Assembly (NCBI RefSeq): GCF_000470655.1
Contig: NC_021921.1
Span: forward strand, 1,302,001 to 1,366,000
Reading direction: 5' to 3'
DNA from: Halorhabdus tiamatea SARL4B
GTDB taxonomy: Archaea; Halobacteriota; Halobacteria; Halobacteriales; Haloarculaceae
Length of the DNA stretch: 64,000 nt
Shown here: positions 43,924 through 52,111 of the stretch, in pieces
Numbering within the stretch: position 1 is the first letter of the stretch
Layout of the letters: the number at the start of each line of letters is the position of its first letter
Position numbers and translations under genes: made by a program
The notes under the pieces: model-generated
Database searches by the model: none
What the model was told of the DNA's origin: nothing
Seen by the model: only the letters and a program-made list of their open reading frames with translations

Positions 43924-44694
43924 ATGAGCGAGCCAACAGACCGATTCGTCGTCGAGATTGGAACCGGAACGGTCGCGCACATCATCGATATGGACGCCGA
44001 CCAAGACGAGACGGACTCTCGCTTCTCGCTCGGACTCAGTGGTCCCGGCGAGAAGATGTGTAGTCGAGGGAACCGCCATCCGGGAGACAAGCGAGTCCCG
44101 TTTGTGGAGTTTCTCTCCCATCATGACATCGACAAATCAGGATTCGAGGGCGATGCACCTGACGAGATCTGCTCGTACTGCTGGTCGAACACACGTGAAG
44201 CAGTGGGGAGAGAGCAGGATCCTGACGACCGATCAGAGCAGATCGGCACTGTCGGGTATCGCCTCCGGTGGAAGCAGAAAGGGCGTGCACGCGAGGAATG
44301 GTACGATATCGTCGTCAGACCGGAGACGACGATGGCGGAACTGGACAGACTCGTGTGTCGAATCTCCACGCTCGACGACTTCCACCTCCGGATGTACGGC
44401 CTCGAAGACGAATACCTGGATTCCAGTCTCAACGTGCTTCCCGACCACCAGTGCGAGGAGACGGGAGACCGGACATACACGAAAGCGAGTGAGATGACGA
44501 TTGCTGACGTCGCCGAACGGGCCCGACTCCGAAAGGGCGACAGACTCAGTCTGGTCTATGACTTCGGGACGCCCTCACACTACTACTGCCTCGTCAAGGA
44601 AGTCTACGAACCAGACAGACTCGACGAGGTGCTCGACGGCGACGTAATCACGTCGACCGACACGGCTGCAATCGTCACGGAGAAACGACCGTGA
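43924..44694 (+). CDS. pRiA4b ORF-3-like domain protein
   Basis: A 256-residue protein. Residues 1-75 carry cysteine and histidine residues (KMCSRGNRHPGDKR, EICSYCW) that could bind zinc. From about 100 to 235 it has the pRiA4b ORF-3 fold: YRLRWKQKGRAREEWYDIVVRPETTMAELDRLV, HLRMYGLEDEYLD and LSLVYDFGTPSHYYCLVKEV. The family is a common plasmid and mobile-element passenger of unknown function. Its presence supports the view that this stretch was acquired horizontally. The stop codon overlaps the next gene's GTG. Confidence 0.82.
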   Translation: MSEPTDRFVVEIGTGTVAHIIDMDADQDETDSRFSLGLSGPGEKMCSRGNRHPGDKRVPFVEFLSHHDIDKSGFEGDAPDEICSYCWSNTREAVGREQDPDDRSEQIGTVGYRLRWKQKGRAREEWYDIVVRPETTMAELDRLVCRISTLDDFHLRMYGLEDEYLDSSLNVLPDHQCEETGDRTYTKASEMTIADVAERARLRKGDRLSLVYDFGTPSHYYCLVKEVYEPDRLDEVLDGDVITSTDTAAIVTEKRP

Positions 44695-45059
44695 CACAGG
44701 AGACAGACCAAGAGCGGGACAAACGCATTCGAAGGGAGGTACTCACCGACGCCTACACCACAAGTGAGCGGGCAATCAGCTGGTGCTATCACCTCGAACG
44801 CGAGATGGGATTTCCGTTCCGGGCGCGGTGTATCGAGGAGCGAACGATCTCACCACTGCGCGAAGGGGAACAAGTGCCTGTCGTCGGAATGACGGACGAA
44901 GTCGTCAGCAGCAGCGAGATGTTCGTCCTCGTGGAGTGGGAGGACAGGGAGTTCGGCGTGCCGCTGTCACAGCTCGAAGTGCTCGACGTGGATCAGGACA
45001 CTCGGGACGCAGTCGACGACTGGCACTACTGGAACGGCGACGGCGGCCGATTGGGCTGA
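44691..45059 (+). CDS. CcbP-like calcium-binding protein
   Basis: A 122-residue acidic protein. IRREVLTDAYTTSERAISWCYHLE, then FPFRARCIEERTISPLREGE, PVVGMTDEV, MFVLVEWEDREFGVPLSQLEVLDVD and DWHYWN match the Anabaena CcbP family along the whole length. CcbP buffers Ca2+ in heterocyst formation. The role in an archaeon is unknown. It starts with GTG overlapping the previous stop (GTGA), so it is co-translated with the pRiA4b ORF-3-like protein. Confidence 0.85.
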   Translation: MTQETDQERDKRIRREVLTDAYTTSERAISWCYHLEREMGFPFRARCIEERTISPLREGEQVPVVGMTDEVVSSSEMFVLVEWEDREFGVPLSQLEVLDVDQDTRDAVDDWHYWNGDGGRLG

Positions 45060-45066
45060 GTGCCGA

Positions 45067-46419
45067 TCAGTCGGGGTCTGTTTCGACCGGAGAGGCGTAC
45101 TCCTCAGCCAGTTCGACTACGTCGTAAACGTGCATCCCAGTTTTGAACCACAGCACCCGATCTGCGGCGTCTCCGAAGTCCGCGTCGGAACAGTCCAGTC
45201 GTTTCGAGACAGCTAACACGAAGTTATCGGCCTCGACCTGCCGAATCTTCGCCAGTTTCGACCGCAGATACTCCGGCGTCCAGAACCCGACGATTTCCAT
45301 GATCGCGCGCCGTCCGTCGGGATGTTCGATAGCGAAATCCGGGATCATCACTTCGGAGCCGAGGTCGAAGACGTCGTCTTCGCGCTGGAGGTCCCATTCG
45401 GTTGTCGCCCGATCCCACTTCCGGGCGAGCGTGCGCTCGACGTCGCTGTCGAACCGCTTTCCGGTGCTGTAGTGGGAGACGAGGCCATCGGTGTGGTCGA
45501 GCGTGAACTGATTGGTGTCTCTGGCCGACTCCTCGCCGATGATCTCGGCGCGCATTTCCCATCGGTCACACAGAGGGAGCGCGGGCAGGAAGTTGGCCAT
45601 CCGAATGCCGTACTTCTGGGATTGCCGAAACAGGGAAACTGGCCCGTCGAGTTCGGCCTCGTAGCCCGCTGCCAGGTCGGTACTCGCGACGCGGGTCCCG
45701 TCCTCGTCGATGGGGTAGATCCGGTGCATCAATCCGAACAGCTTCAGATAGCTGAACACCGTTCCGAAGTTGTCCCACACCCGGATGTGCATCGTCGAGG
45801 CGTCGTAGAGCACGGCCTGTGCCAGTGCCAGATTGTAGCGAGCTAGCAACCAATCGACCGTCTGGTCGTGCTGGTCGTACGTCTGCTTGCTGTTCCCCGT
45901 GAGTTTCGTCGTTGTCGTCGTGGATGCCTGTCTGTCGTTGTCGTCACGCACCGACTGGTCGCCGAACCGAACCAGCCGTCTGTTGGCCGCCAGATCCGCG
46001 TACATACCCCGATAACACTCCTCGAGTGAGATTCCCAACTCGTCGGCGACCGCACTGTAGACTTCCAGTTTCTGGGTGTCTTCTCCGAGTGTGGGCTGGC
46101 GAACGATCGGGTAGCGATCGCTGGCTCGCTCGAACAGTCGCTGCCTGATCTCTCGTGGGTCAACAGCCGCCTGTTGCTCGAACTCACACTCGTCTCTGAG
46201 GAGTTTCGCCAACCCTTGGACGATCTTGTAGTCGGTATCGTCCACGGTCAGTTCGTCGATGGCGTCGTCCAGTTCTCCCTTCGGGTCACTGAGGTGGTCC
46301 TCGAACAGCGCGATCAACGTGGCCGCTGTCTCTCGGTACCGCTCGTCGGAGATATCGATGAACAGCGGGCGAACTTCACCATCACGTGTCCGCGACCGGG
46401 CGAGATCAGCCGTCAGCAC
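45067..46419 (-). CDS. Bax1-like nuclease partner of XPB (DUF790)
   Basis: A 450-residue protein. It has the DUF790 body (LARYNLALAQAVLYDASTMHIRVWDNFGTVFSYLKLFGLMHRI split here) and a C-terminal PD-(D/E)xK nuclease domain with MIPDFAIEHPDGRRAIMEIVGFWTPEYLRSK in two parts, residues about 355-385. Bax1 binds XPB in Sulfolobus and Archaeoglobus, where the complex unwinds and cuts DNA, similar to XPB-XPG in nucleotide excision repair. The GTG start lies 14 bases inside the XPB gene end, so the pair is coupled. Confidence 0.87.
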   Translation of the reverse strand: MLTADLARSRTRDGEVRPLFIDISDERYRETAATLIALFEDHLSDPKGELDDAIDELTVDDTDYKIVQGLAKLLRDECEFEQQAAVDPREIRQRLFERASDRYPIVRQPTLGEDTQKLEVYSAVADELGISLEECYRGMYADLAANRRLVRFGDQSVRDDNDRQASTTTTTKLTGNSKQTYDQHDQTVDWLLARYNLALAQAVLYDASTMHIRVWDNFGTVFSYLKLFGLMHRIYPIDEDGTRVASTDLAAGYEAELDGPVSLFRQSQKYGIRMANFLPALPLCDRWEMRAEIIGEESARDTNQFTLDHTDGLVSHYSTGKRFDSDVERTLARKWDRATTEWDLQREDDVFDLGSEVMIPDFAIEHPDGRRAIMEIVGFWTPEYLRSKLAKIRQVEADNFVLAVSKRLDCSDADFGDAADRVLWFKTGMHVYDVVELAEEYASPVETDPD

Positions 46420-47818
46420 TGCTACTCACCCCATCGCGTCGTCGCTGGGAAACGTATGTCTCCATCGTGTCGGTCGTGATGATCTCGTAGAGCCGTGCTG
46501 GGTGGCGGTCGTCGGTCGGGCGGAGGATGCGGCCGAGTCGTTGGGCGTACTGGCGTTTCGATGCGCTCCCGGAGAGGATGATACCGACATTGGCCGCTGG
46601 CACGTCGATACCCTCGTCGAGGACCTGCGAGGTGGCGAGCATCGAGTACTCGCCGCTGCGAAACCGATCGAGGATCTCGGTGCGTTCGTCGGTGTCGGTC
46701 TGGTGTGTGATACACGGGAGGATGAACTCCCGGGAGATGTCGTAGGCGAAGTCGTTGTTGGCGGTGAAGACGATAACACGGTCGTCGTGGTGGCGTTTGA
46801 GCAGAGTGTCGAGCGTATCGAGTTTCTTCGACGCCGTCCGGGCGATGCGCTCGGCCCGTTGCTTTGCGACGAGCGCACGTCGCCCCTGCCGGTCGTAAGA
46901 CGTACGCTTGAGAAACTCGGCGTACCCCTGTTCGTTCCAGAGATCGAAGTCGTGACTGTCGACGTAATCCCGGTATATCTGGTACTCCTCGTCGTATTCA
47001 GTCCGTTCCGCTGGCGTGAGATCGACGGACATCTGGATGGTTTCGTACTCACTGAGAAACTCTCCGGCGAGGTTGTCAACATCTTCCTCGTAGACGACCG
47101 GCCCCATGCGGTCTTCGAGCAGTGCCTCTCGTCCGTCGGCGCGTTCGTAGGTCGCCGTTAGCCCGAGCCGGTAGGGTGCAATCGTCATCTCGGGAATCTG
47201 GAGGTACGTCTCGGCCGCCAAATGGTGGGTTTCGTCGGTGATGAGCAAGCCGAACCGGTCGCCGTACTCGTCGATATACCGGTAGGCGCTGTCGTAGGTA
47301 GTGACTGTGAGCGCGCCGATATCGTGACTCCCGCCACCGAGGACACCGACCTCGCCGGTGAGTTGCTCGCCGAACGCGTTGGTGAGCGTGGCGTGCCACT
47401 GGTTCATTAGATCGATCGTCGGGGTGACGACGAGCGCGCTGACGCCGGCGTCGGCGATCGCCTGCAATCCGAGGAACGTCTTCCCGCTGCCGGTCGGGAG
47501 GACGACTGTGCCCTGCCGGTCGTGCGCACGCCACGAGTCGAGTGCGGCCTGCTGATAGTCACGCGGTTCGATCTGGAGTGCAGGCGTCAGGGAGAGATCG
47601 GTGTACGCGCTGGCAGCGTCTTCGACCTCGTGGCTGAATCCGCTGTCGAGGGTGGCCTGGCTACCGCCATCGCTCCACTGCTCAGCCCACTCAAGGAGTG
47701 CCCGATATCGGTACGCTTGGGCGCGGTGCGTATCGACGCGGTCGTCCCACTCTGCGTGTGGAACTGTCTCGGGTGTATCGTAGAGCAAGAGCGTTCCGTC
47801 GTCGAATTCGATCCGCAT
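46406..47818 (-). CDS. XPB-type superfamily 2 DNA helicase
   Basis: A 470-residue helicase. Motif I is LPTGSGKTFLGLQAI near residue 109; Ia is VVTPTIDLMNQW; II is TDETHH near 195; III-like TATYERADGRE holds the RED-type segment; VI is QRLGRILRP near 427. The thumb between III and IV (YDEEYQIYRDYVDSHDFDLW) and the N-terminal damage-recognition-like domain agree with archaeal XPB. It is the upstream partner of Bax1. It probably remodels damaged or foreign DNA with the nuclease. Confidence 0.9.
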   Translation of the reverse strand: MRIEFDDGTLLLYDTPETVPHAEWDDRVDTHRAQAYRYRALLEWAEQWSDGGSQATLDSGFSHEVEDAASAYTDLSLTPALQIEPRDYQQAALDSWRAHDRQGTVVLPTGSGKTFLGLQAIADAGVSALVVTPTIDLMNQWHATLTNAFGEQLTGEVGVLGGGSHDIGALTVTTYDSAYRYIDEYGDRFGLLITDETHHLAAETYLQIPEMTIAPYRLGLTATYERADGREALLEDRMGPVVYEEDVDNLAGEFLSEYETIQMSVDLTPAERTEYDEEYQIYRDYVDSHDFDLWNEQGYAEFLKRTSYDRQGRRALVAKQRAERIARTASKKLDTLDTLLKRHHDDRVIVFTANNDFAYDISREFILPCITHQTDTDERTEILDRFRSGEYSMLATSQVLDEGIDVPAANVGIILSGSASKRQYAQRLGRILRPTDDRHPARLYEIITTDTMETYVSQRRRDGVSSSADG

Positions 47819-47951
47819 TCGGTACGTGGACGCACGACCGTCAGACGATTCAATCTGTCGGGAGTTCCGTCGAGGGACATAGCGCCTGACAACAGCCAGT
47901 GAGAGACGGCGTCACGTTTTCGGGACGTACCATAGTAGACAAACACAAGAC

Positions 47952-49934
47952 ATGGACTACCCGACTCGAGACGAAATACGATCGCTCTGTACCGATCAGT
48001 CGTTCGAGCGCGGTGTCAACTATTACCACCAAGATCGGGTGCAGGAACTGGATATCGACGGCGACGAGATCAGAGCCACCGTTCGGGGATCCAACTACTA
48101 CGATGTCGCGATCGACCTCGTAGACGATGCGGTCCGGTCGCGTTGCAGTTGCCCGTACGACTACGCGGGCGACTGCAAACACGTTGTCGCAGTTTTGCTC
48201 ACCGTAGACGACCGAGACACTGAGACGGTGAGCGATCCCGAACCCGAGCGAGATGAAACAGTCGACGTCGAATCGCTGATCGAAGAGACGACACCCGTGG
48301 ACCTCAGAGCGTTTCTGCTCGACATCGTTTCCGAGGATCGAGATATCCGCGACCGCTTTGTCGCATTCATTGGAGAAGACACCGGCAAGACCGTCTACGA
48401 CTACAAACAGGAGATCGATCGACTGTTCGACGACGCTGTCAGCCGCCGAGGGATGGTCGAACACGACACGCACATCGACTTCTCGCAGTACACCGACCTC
48501 GCGGAGACACATCGAGAACGGGGCCACGTCGATACGGCGACAGGTATCTATCGAGCGGTTTCCGAGGCGATACGCGAGAATCTGGACCGGGTTGACGACA
48601 GCAGCGGCCACTACGGCCGTGAACTGGAGCGCGCTATCGAGTCGTATGCAGAGACGGTCGCAGAACAGGAGTTCGACCACGAGCGAAAGCAGCCGTCCAT
48701 CCAGTATCTCTGTGCGGAGTTCGTCGGGGCAGACTACGGCTTCGCCAGCGACTACTATGACAACGCACTCCGAACGCTCTGCACGACGGACGCGGACCTC
48801 GAATACTGGCTGGAGCAACTCGACGCACACGTGTCCGGTGTCACGCTCGATGTAGTGCTGTCGGGAGAGTTGTCCTCGAAAGCGGACGTCCGACAAGATG
48901 TAACTGCGGACAGCGTCGATACATCCGACGGATCAGCGAGAGACGACGAGTCGACTGTCCACTCCGAGCGGACGGACGACGTTCTCTACGTATCCGATTT
49001 CACCGATGGTCCGCTCAGCACTGACGATTTCACTGGTGGAACGCTCGGCGTCGAACACTTGGCTGTTGGAACACTGCAATTCGAGTACTTCGTCGGTGAC
49101 GCGTTCGAGAAGTTACGCGTCGATGAACCGACGACCGTCGAGAGACACACCGCTAGCGTCGAGCCGACCGAATCAGGAACGACTGACACGGAGATCTCGT
49201 CGTCACTCCAGAAGCGGCGGATATTCTCGACCTACGTCTACATCCTCGAGGAACTCGGCGACGAAGACGCCCTCTCGCAACTCTACGAGGAGATCTACCT
49301 CGAAAGCAAGCGCTTCTGCGAGGAGTACGCCCGACAACTGATCAACGAAGGTAAGCAAGCCCGTGCGATCCAAGTCATTGAAAACGGTATCCATACGTTC
49401 CGATCGGCTCGTGAGCTCCGTTGGCTCGCTGCCGACCTCTACGAAAACCGGGACATGGACGAGTACCGTGACACGCTGAAACAGTTGTTTCTTGACCACA
49501 CGGAGTGGGCAGCGTACGATGACCTGAAGTCGGTCTGTGACGATCAGGAGTGGCAGTCGATCTACGAGGAATTCGAACAGCGCTTCCAGAGAGACGATCG
49601 AAAGGACCTCGTCGCGCTGTACGTCCACGACGACGACCTCGAAAAAGCGTTCGTCGAACTGAGAGAGAACACAAACCTCTCGTCAGTTCGCCAGTATCGT
49701 GATCCAGTCGCAACTACCGCGCCCGCCGAGTACTTCGAGCTCTACCGGGAACTGCTCGTCCCGTTTGCCGCCGGCGACACCGGCCGGCGACACTACCGAG
49801 ACATCGCCGACCACTTAGAAGAGATGCGAGGGTTGGTCCCCGAAACCCGGTTCGAGGAGTTCGTCGATTTCCTCAAAGACAAACACTCGAACCGGCCAGC
49901 GTTCCTGGACGAACTGGAGAAAGCCGGGTTCTGA
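47952..49934 (+). CDS. SWIM zinc-finger protein, long paralogue
   Basis: A 660-residue protein. The SWIM finger CSCPYDYAGDCKH uses Cys65, Cys67, Cys75 and His77. Residues 1-250 parallel the 266-residue paralogue at 40082. Residues 410-660 add a helical repeat region (YVYILEELGDEDALSQLYEEIYL; IQVIENGIHTFRSARELRWLAADLYEN) like a TPR solenoid. A disordered acidic linker (about 300-400) holds short repeats of FTDGPLSTDDFTGGTLG. It diverges from XPB across 133 bases. It could recruit the XPB-Bax1 pair to DNA; this is inference. Confidence 0.85.
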   Translation: MDYPTRDEIRSLCTDQSFERGVNYYHQDRVQELDIDGDEIRATVRGSNYYDVAIDLVDDAVRSRCSCPYDYAGDCKHVVAVLLTVDDRDTETVSDPEPERDETVDVESLIEETTPVDLRAFLLDIVSEDRDIRDRFVAFIGEDTGKTVYDYKQEIDRLFDDAVSRRGMVEHDTHIDFSQYTDLAETHRERGHVDTATGIYRAVSEAIRENLDRVDDSSGHYGRELERAIESYAETVAEQEFDHERKQPSIQYLCAEFVGADYGFASDYYDNALRTLCTTDADLEYWLEQLDAHVSGVTLDVVLSGELSSKADVRQDVTADSVDTSDGSARDDESTVHSERTDDVLYVSDFTDGPLSTDDFTGGTLGVEHLAVGTLQFEYFVGDAFEKLRVDEPTTVERHTASVEPTESGTTDTEISSSLQKRRIFSTYVYILEELGDEDALSQLYEEIYLESKRFCEEYARQLINEGKQARAIQVIENGIHTFRSARELRWLAADLYENRDMDEYRDTLKQLFLDHTEWAAYDDLKSVCDDQEWQSIYEEFEQRFQRDDRKDLVALYVHDDDLEKAFVELRENTNLSSVRQYRDPVATTAPAEYFELYRELLVPFAAGDTGRRHYRDIADHLEEMRGLVPETRFEEFVDFLKDKHSNRPAFLDELEKAGF

Positions 49935-49966
49935 TCCGCCTCGTGCATCCAATCGTTTCGCCGCGA

Positions 49967-49975
49967 ATATTTATG
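49967..49975 (+). promoter_or_regulatory. TATA box of the ERCC4 nuclease gene
   Basis: ATATTTATG lies about 30 bases before the ATG at 50002. It suggests that the nuclease has its own short-leader promoter and is not only read through from the SWIM gene. Confidence 0.5.
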
Positions 49976-50001
49976 CCAGATACCGGCCCCAAACGCGATA
50001 G

Positions 50002-50505
50002 ATGGACGAGACACGGCACGACAATGCCATACCTACCACGGTACTACGAGATACGCGCGAACAGCGGCCTTGGACGTTCGACGGGTGTGCAGTCGAGACG
50101 CGAGATGTGACGCTCTCGACCGCCGATTACGCCGTCCCGGCTGCCTGTACGCACGACTCGAGCTCGGACACCTACCATCCGCGATTCGCGGTCGAACGCA
50201 AATCCGGAGACGACTTCCTCACCGCACTCACATGGGAACGGGACCGATTCACCTCCGAGCTACGGCGGGCAGCCGAGTGGCCACAGCCCCTCGCGGTCGT
50301 CGTGGAGACATCCTGGGAAACCCTCCTCCGGAACCGGGGCTGTATGTCGTGGCGAGACATCCATCCGAACCAGATGGTCGGCACCCTCTCAGCGTGGACT
50401 CGTCACTACAACGTTGCGTTCCGTTTCTTTGAGTCCCGACGACGTGCCGAACTGTGTGCGTTTCTCCTCCTCGTCCGCCACAGTCTACGACGGGAGCAAA
50501 TCTGA
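50002..50505 (+). CDS. stand-alone ERCC4 (XPF-type) nuclease domain protein
   Basis: A 167-residue protein that is a single nuclease domain. It has VLRDTREQRPWTF (Asp17, Glu20), TADYAVP and FAVERKSGDDF (Glu65, Arg66, Lys67, Asp70 or 71), the GDx(n)ERKx3D site of XPF/Mus81 nucleases. It lacks the helicase and helix-hairpin-helix parts of Hef/XPF. Small ERCC4 proteins occur in phage and mobile elements, where they cut branched DNA. It follows the long SWIM gene in the same direction. Confidence 0.88.
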   Translation: MDETRHDNAIPTTVLRDTREQRPWTFDGCAVETRDVTLSTADYAVPAACTHDSSSDTYHPRFAVERKSGDDFLTALTWERDRFTSELRRAAEWPQPLAVVVETSWETLLRNRGCMSWRDIHPNQMVGTLSAWTRHYNVAFRFFESRRRAELCAFLLLVRHSLRREQI

Positions 50506-50513
50506 CATGACAC

Positions 50514-50963
50514 TCACTCGGCCCAGAAGGTCCGCTGTCGATCTTCGATCTCTGCGAGAACCATCGACAGCACGTCACGCCACTCCACCGGATGTGACGC
50601 GTCGTCGCCGGGTGTCGGCGCGTCCGGACCCGGGTGGACGTTATCACGCGTGTTGTGGTCTGTGGGATGGCGATCGCACCGATGGTCGAACTCACCATCC
50701 CGGTGCTCTTCGTGGTAGTGCAGCGAGAAGTCCCCGTTCTCGAACCACACCACTTCCAGGCGAGCGCTCTGCACGCGCTGCGGATAGAACCCGGGATCGT
50801 ACCGACAGACGACGCGATCCGGCGCGAATTCCGGCTGGCGTTCGACCCCTGTGAAGCGGTCGTCGGTGATGAATCGCTCTTCGATAGCGTTCAGGCGATC
50901 GAAATCGATCGGGGCACCGCTGACATCGTCGGTCGAACCGGCGTCGTCGCTTCCGCCACTCAT
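50514..50963 (-). CDS. TumE-like protein, putative toxin of a haloarchaeal pair
   Basis: A 149-residue protein. The C-terminal half has FSLHYHEEHRDGEFDHRCDRHPTDHNTRDNVHPGPD, dense in His and Arg, and WRDVLSMVLAEIEDRQ. This order of motifs resembles the TumE (DUF6516) toxin family, with its HxH and DNaPHH elements. Homology is a memory-based guess. Its start codon overlaps the stop of the winged-helix gene by four bases, the layout of an antitoxin-toxin pair. Confidence 0.55.
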   Translation of the reverse strand: MSGGSDDAGSTDDVSGAPIDFDRLNAIEERFITDDRFTGVERQPEFAPDRVVCRYDPGFYPQRVQSARLEVVWFENGDFSLHYHEEHRDGEFDHRCDRHPTDHNTRDNVHPGPDAPTPGDDASHPVEWRDVLSMVLAEIEDRQRTFWAE

Positions 50964-51535
50964 GCGACAGTACGTCGATCGACAGTGCCGTCCGAGTCAG
51001 TCTGTAGCGCTCGTTCGAGCAACGTAATCCGACGGCGAGTCGTTTTCCACGCAGAGACATCCTGCCACACTGACTCGACAGACCGCCCAGTATCAGCTGC
51101 GTGGGTAGTGATAGCTACTGCATCCGGCGAGGCGACGCCAAACGTCTCAGCGAACGACTCGTCACGCTCTGCCGCATCGTCCAGAAACGCGAGGAGTTCG
51201 TCCTTATCGTACCTGTTCTGAAGTTTCTGGATACGCCGCCAGTTCAGGTACGCTTGGTTCCGCTCGTACGTCGCGGGAGAGTCGGTGACCCGCGTGACGA
51301 TTCCCATGCGCTCGAACCACTCCAAGTACTCCCGAGCGGCGTCTACTCCGTGTCCCGCACGGTCGCCCACCTCACTCGCCGTCGCGGGACTATCGAGTCC
51401 GAGTACGGCGTCGAAGAAGTCGTCCCGTGTGCGGTCCCCGGAGACCAGCTCTTCGGGAGCGGCGAGCTCGTCGAAATCAGGCGCGTCCCAACGCTCGTCG
51501 GCGTCCGCCTTTAGTTCGGGGCGTGGATCTTCCAT
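50960..51535 (-). CDS. winged-helix DNA-binding protein (DUF7342-like), putative antitoxin
   Basis: A 191-residue protein. DDFFDAVLGLDSPATASEVGDRAGHGVDAAREYLEWFERMGIV (given in part) is a winged helix-turn-helix at residues about 42-90. The rest is helical, with RIQKLQNRYDKDELLAFLDDAAERDESF. It is a widespread haloarchaeal regulator family that often sits with small toxin-like genes. ATG 51535 is preceded by a minus-strand TATA (GATTTATTC near 51565), giving a leaderless mRNA. It is the last gene before tRNA-Cys. Confidence 0.7.
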   Translation of the reverse strand: MEDPRPELKADADERWDAPDFDELAAPEELVSGDRTRDDFFDAVLGLDSPATASEVGDRAGHGVDAAREYLEWFERMGIVTRVTDSPATYERNQAYLNWRRIQKLQNRYDKDELLAFLDDAAERDESFAETFGVASPDAVAITTHAADTGRSVESVWQDVSAWKTTRRRITLLERALQTDSDGTVDRRTVA

Positions 51536-51707
51536 ACCGGACGTACGCTCCACAGACGGAATAAATCTTCGTGAGCTTGGGATATTTCCAGAATTCGGTT
51601 CGGTAGGATAGACACCTACGTGATTTCACGTTCTATTTATCGAACTATCGAAAGGAAAGACTACACACCAAGACAATGTCGTCTTGGGCTTTAGGGTAGT
51701 GTGCTAG

Positions 51708-51783
51708 AGCCAAGGGCCGGATTTGAACCGGCGATGGGCGGCTCTGCAGGCCGCTGCGTTAGGCCGGACTCTGCCACCTTGGC
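51708..51783 (-). tRNA. tRNA-Cys(GCA)
   Basis: The minus strand folds as a 76-nt cloverleaf. The acceptor stem is GCCAAGG/CCTTGGC with discriminator U, the anticodon stem is GCGGC/GCCGC, the loop CTGCAGA gives anticodon GCA, and the T-arm is GCCGGTTCAAATCCGGC. Its 3' end faces the accessory island at lower coordinates. Confidence 0.95.
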
Positions 51784-51803
51784 GCAGTGGATATTCCGTG
51801 ATC

Positions 51804-51957
51804 AGCCAAGTTATGGATTGTGGTCCGGCCCATTCCCCCTGGAAGGCGATGGGCGGCTGTCGCACGCGATGAAAGAGCGTGCGACGTCGACAGACGAACG
51901 AAGTGAGTCTGTCGGAACTGCAGGCCGCTGCGTTAGGCCGGACGCTGCCACCTTGGC
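51804..51957 (-). pseudogene. decayed second tRNA-Cys with intron-like insertion in the anticodon loop
   Basis: The 5' half (GCCAAGGTGGCAG then CGTCCGG) matches the intact tRNA-Cys through the anticodon GCA, with one change (A14 to C). After CTGCAG a 58-60 base insertion follows, made of two hairpins (GACAGAC/GTCTGTC and GTCGCACGC/GCGTGCGAC). Then GCCGCCCATCGCC resumes, followed by a 15-base insertion and a degraded T-arm and acceptor end (AACTTGGCT). The insertion is at the canonical 37/38 intron site. The poor T-arm makes it non-functional as a tRNA. Confidence 0.7.
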
Positions 51958-52111
51958 GTAATTTCGTCTAGCCCGAGCGACCCAATAAACATAGCGGTCT
52001 GACTGCAACCCACCGCTACGACTCATCAAGCCCCCCACAAACAATACGAATTCAACCACATTGTTCAAAATATAATAACGTTCTTGACCGAATATCACGT
52101 AAACGGTCGTA

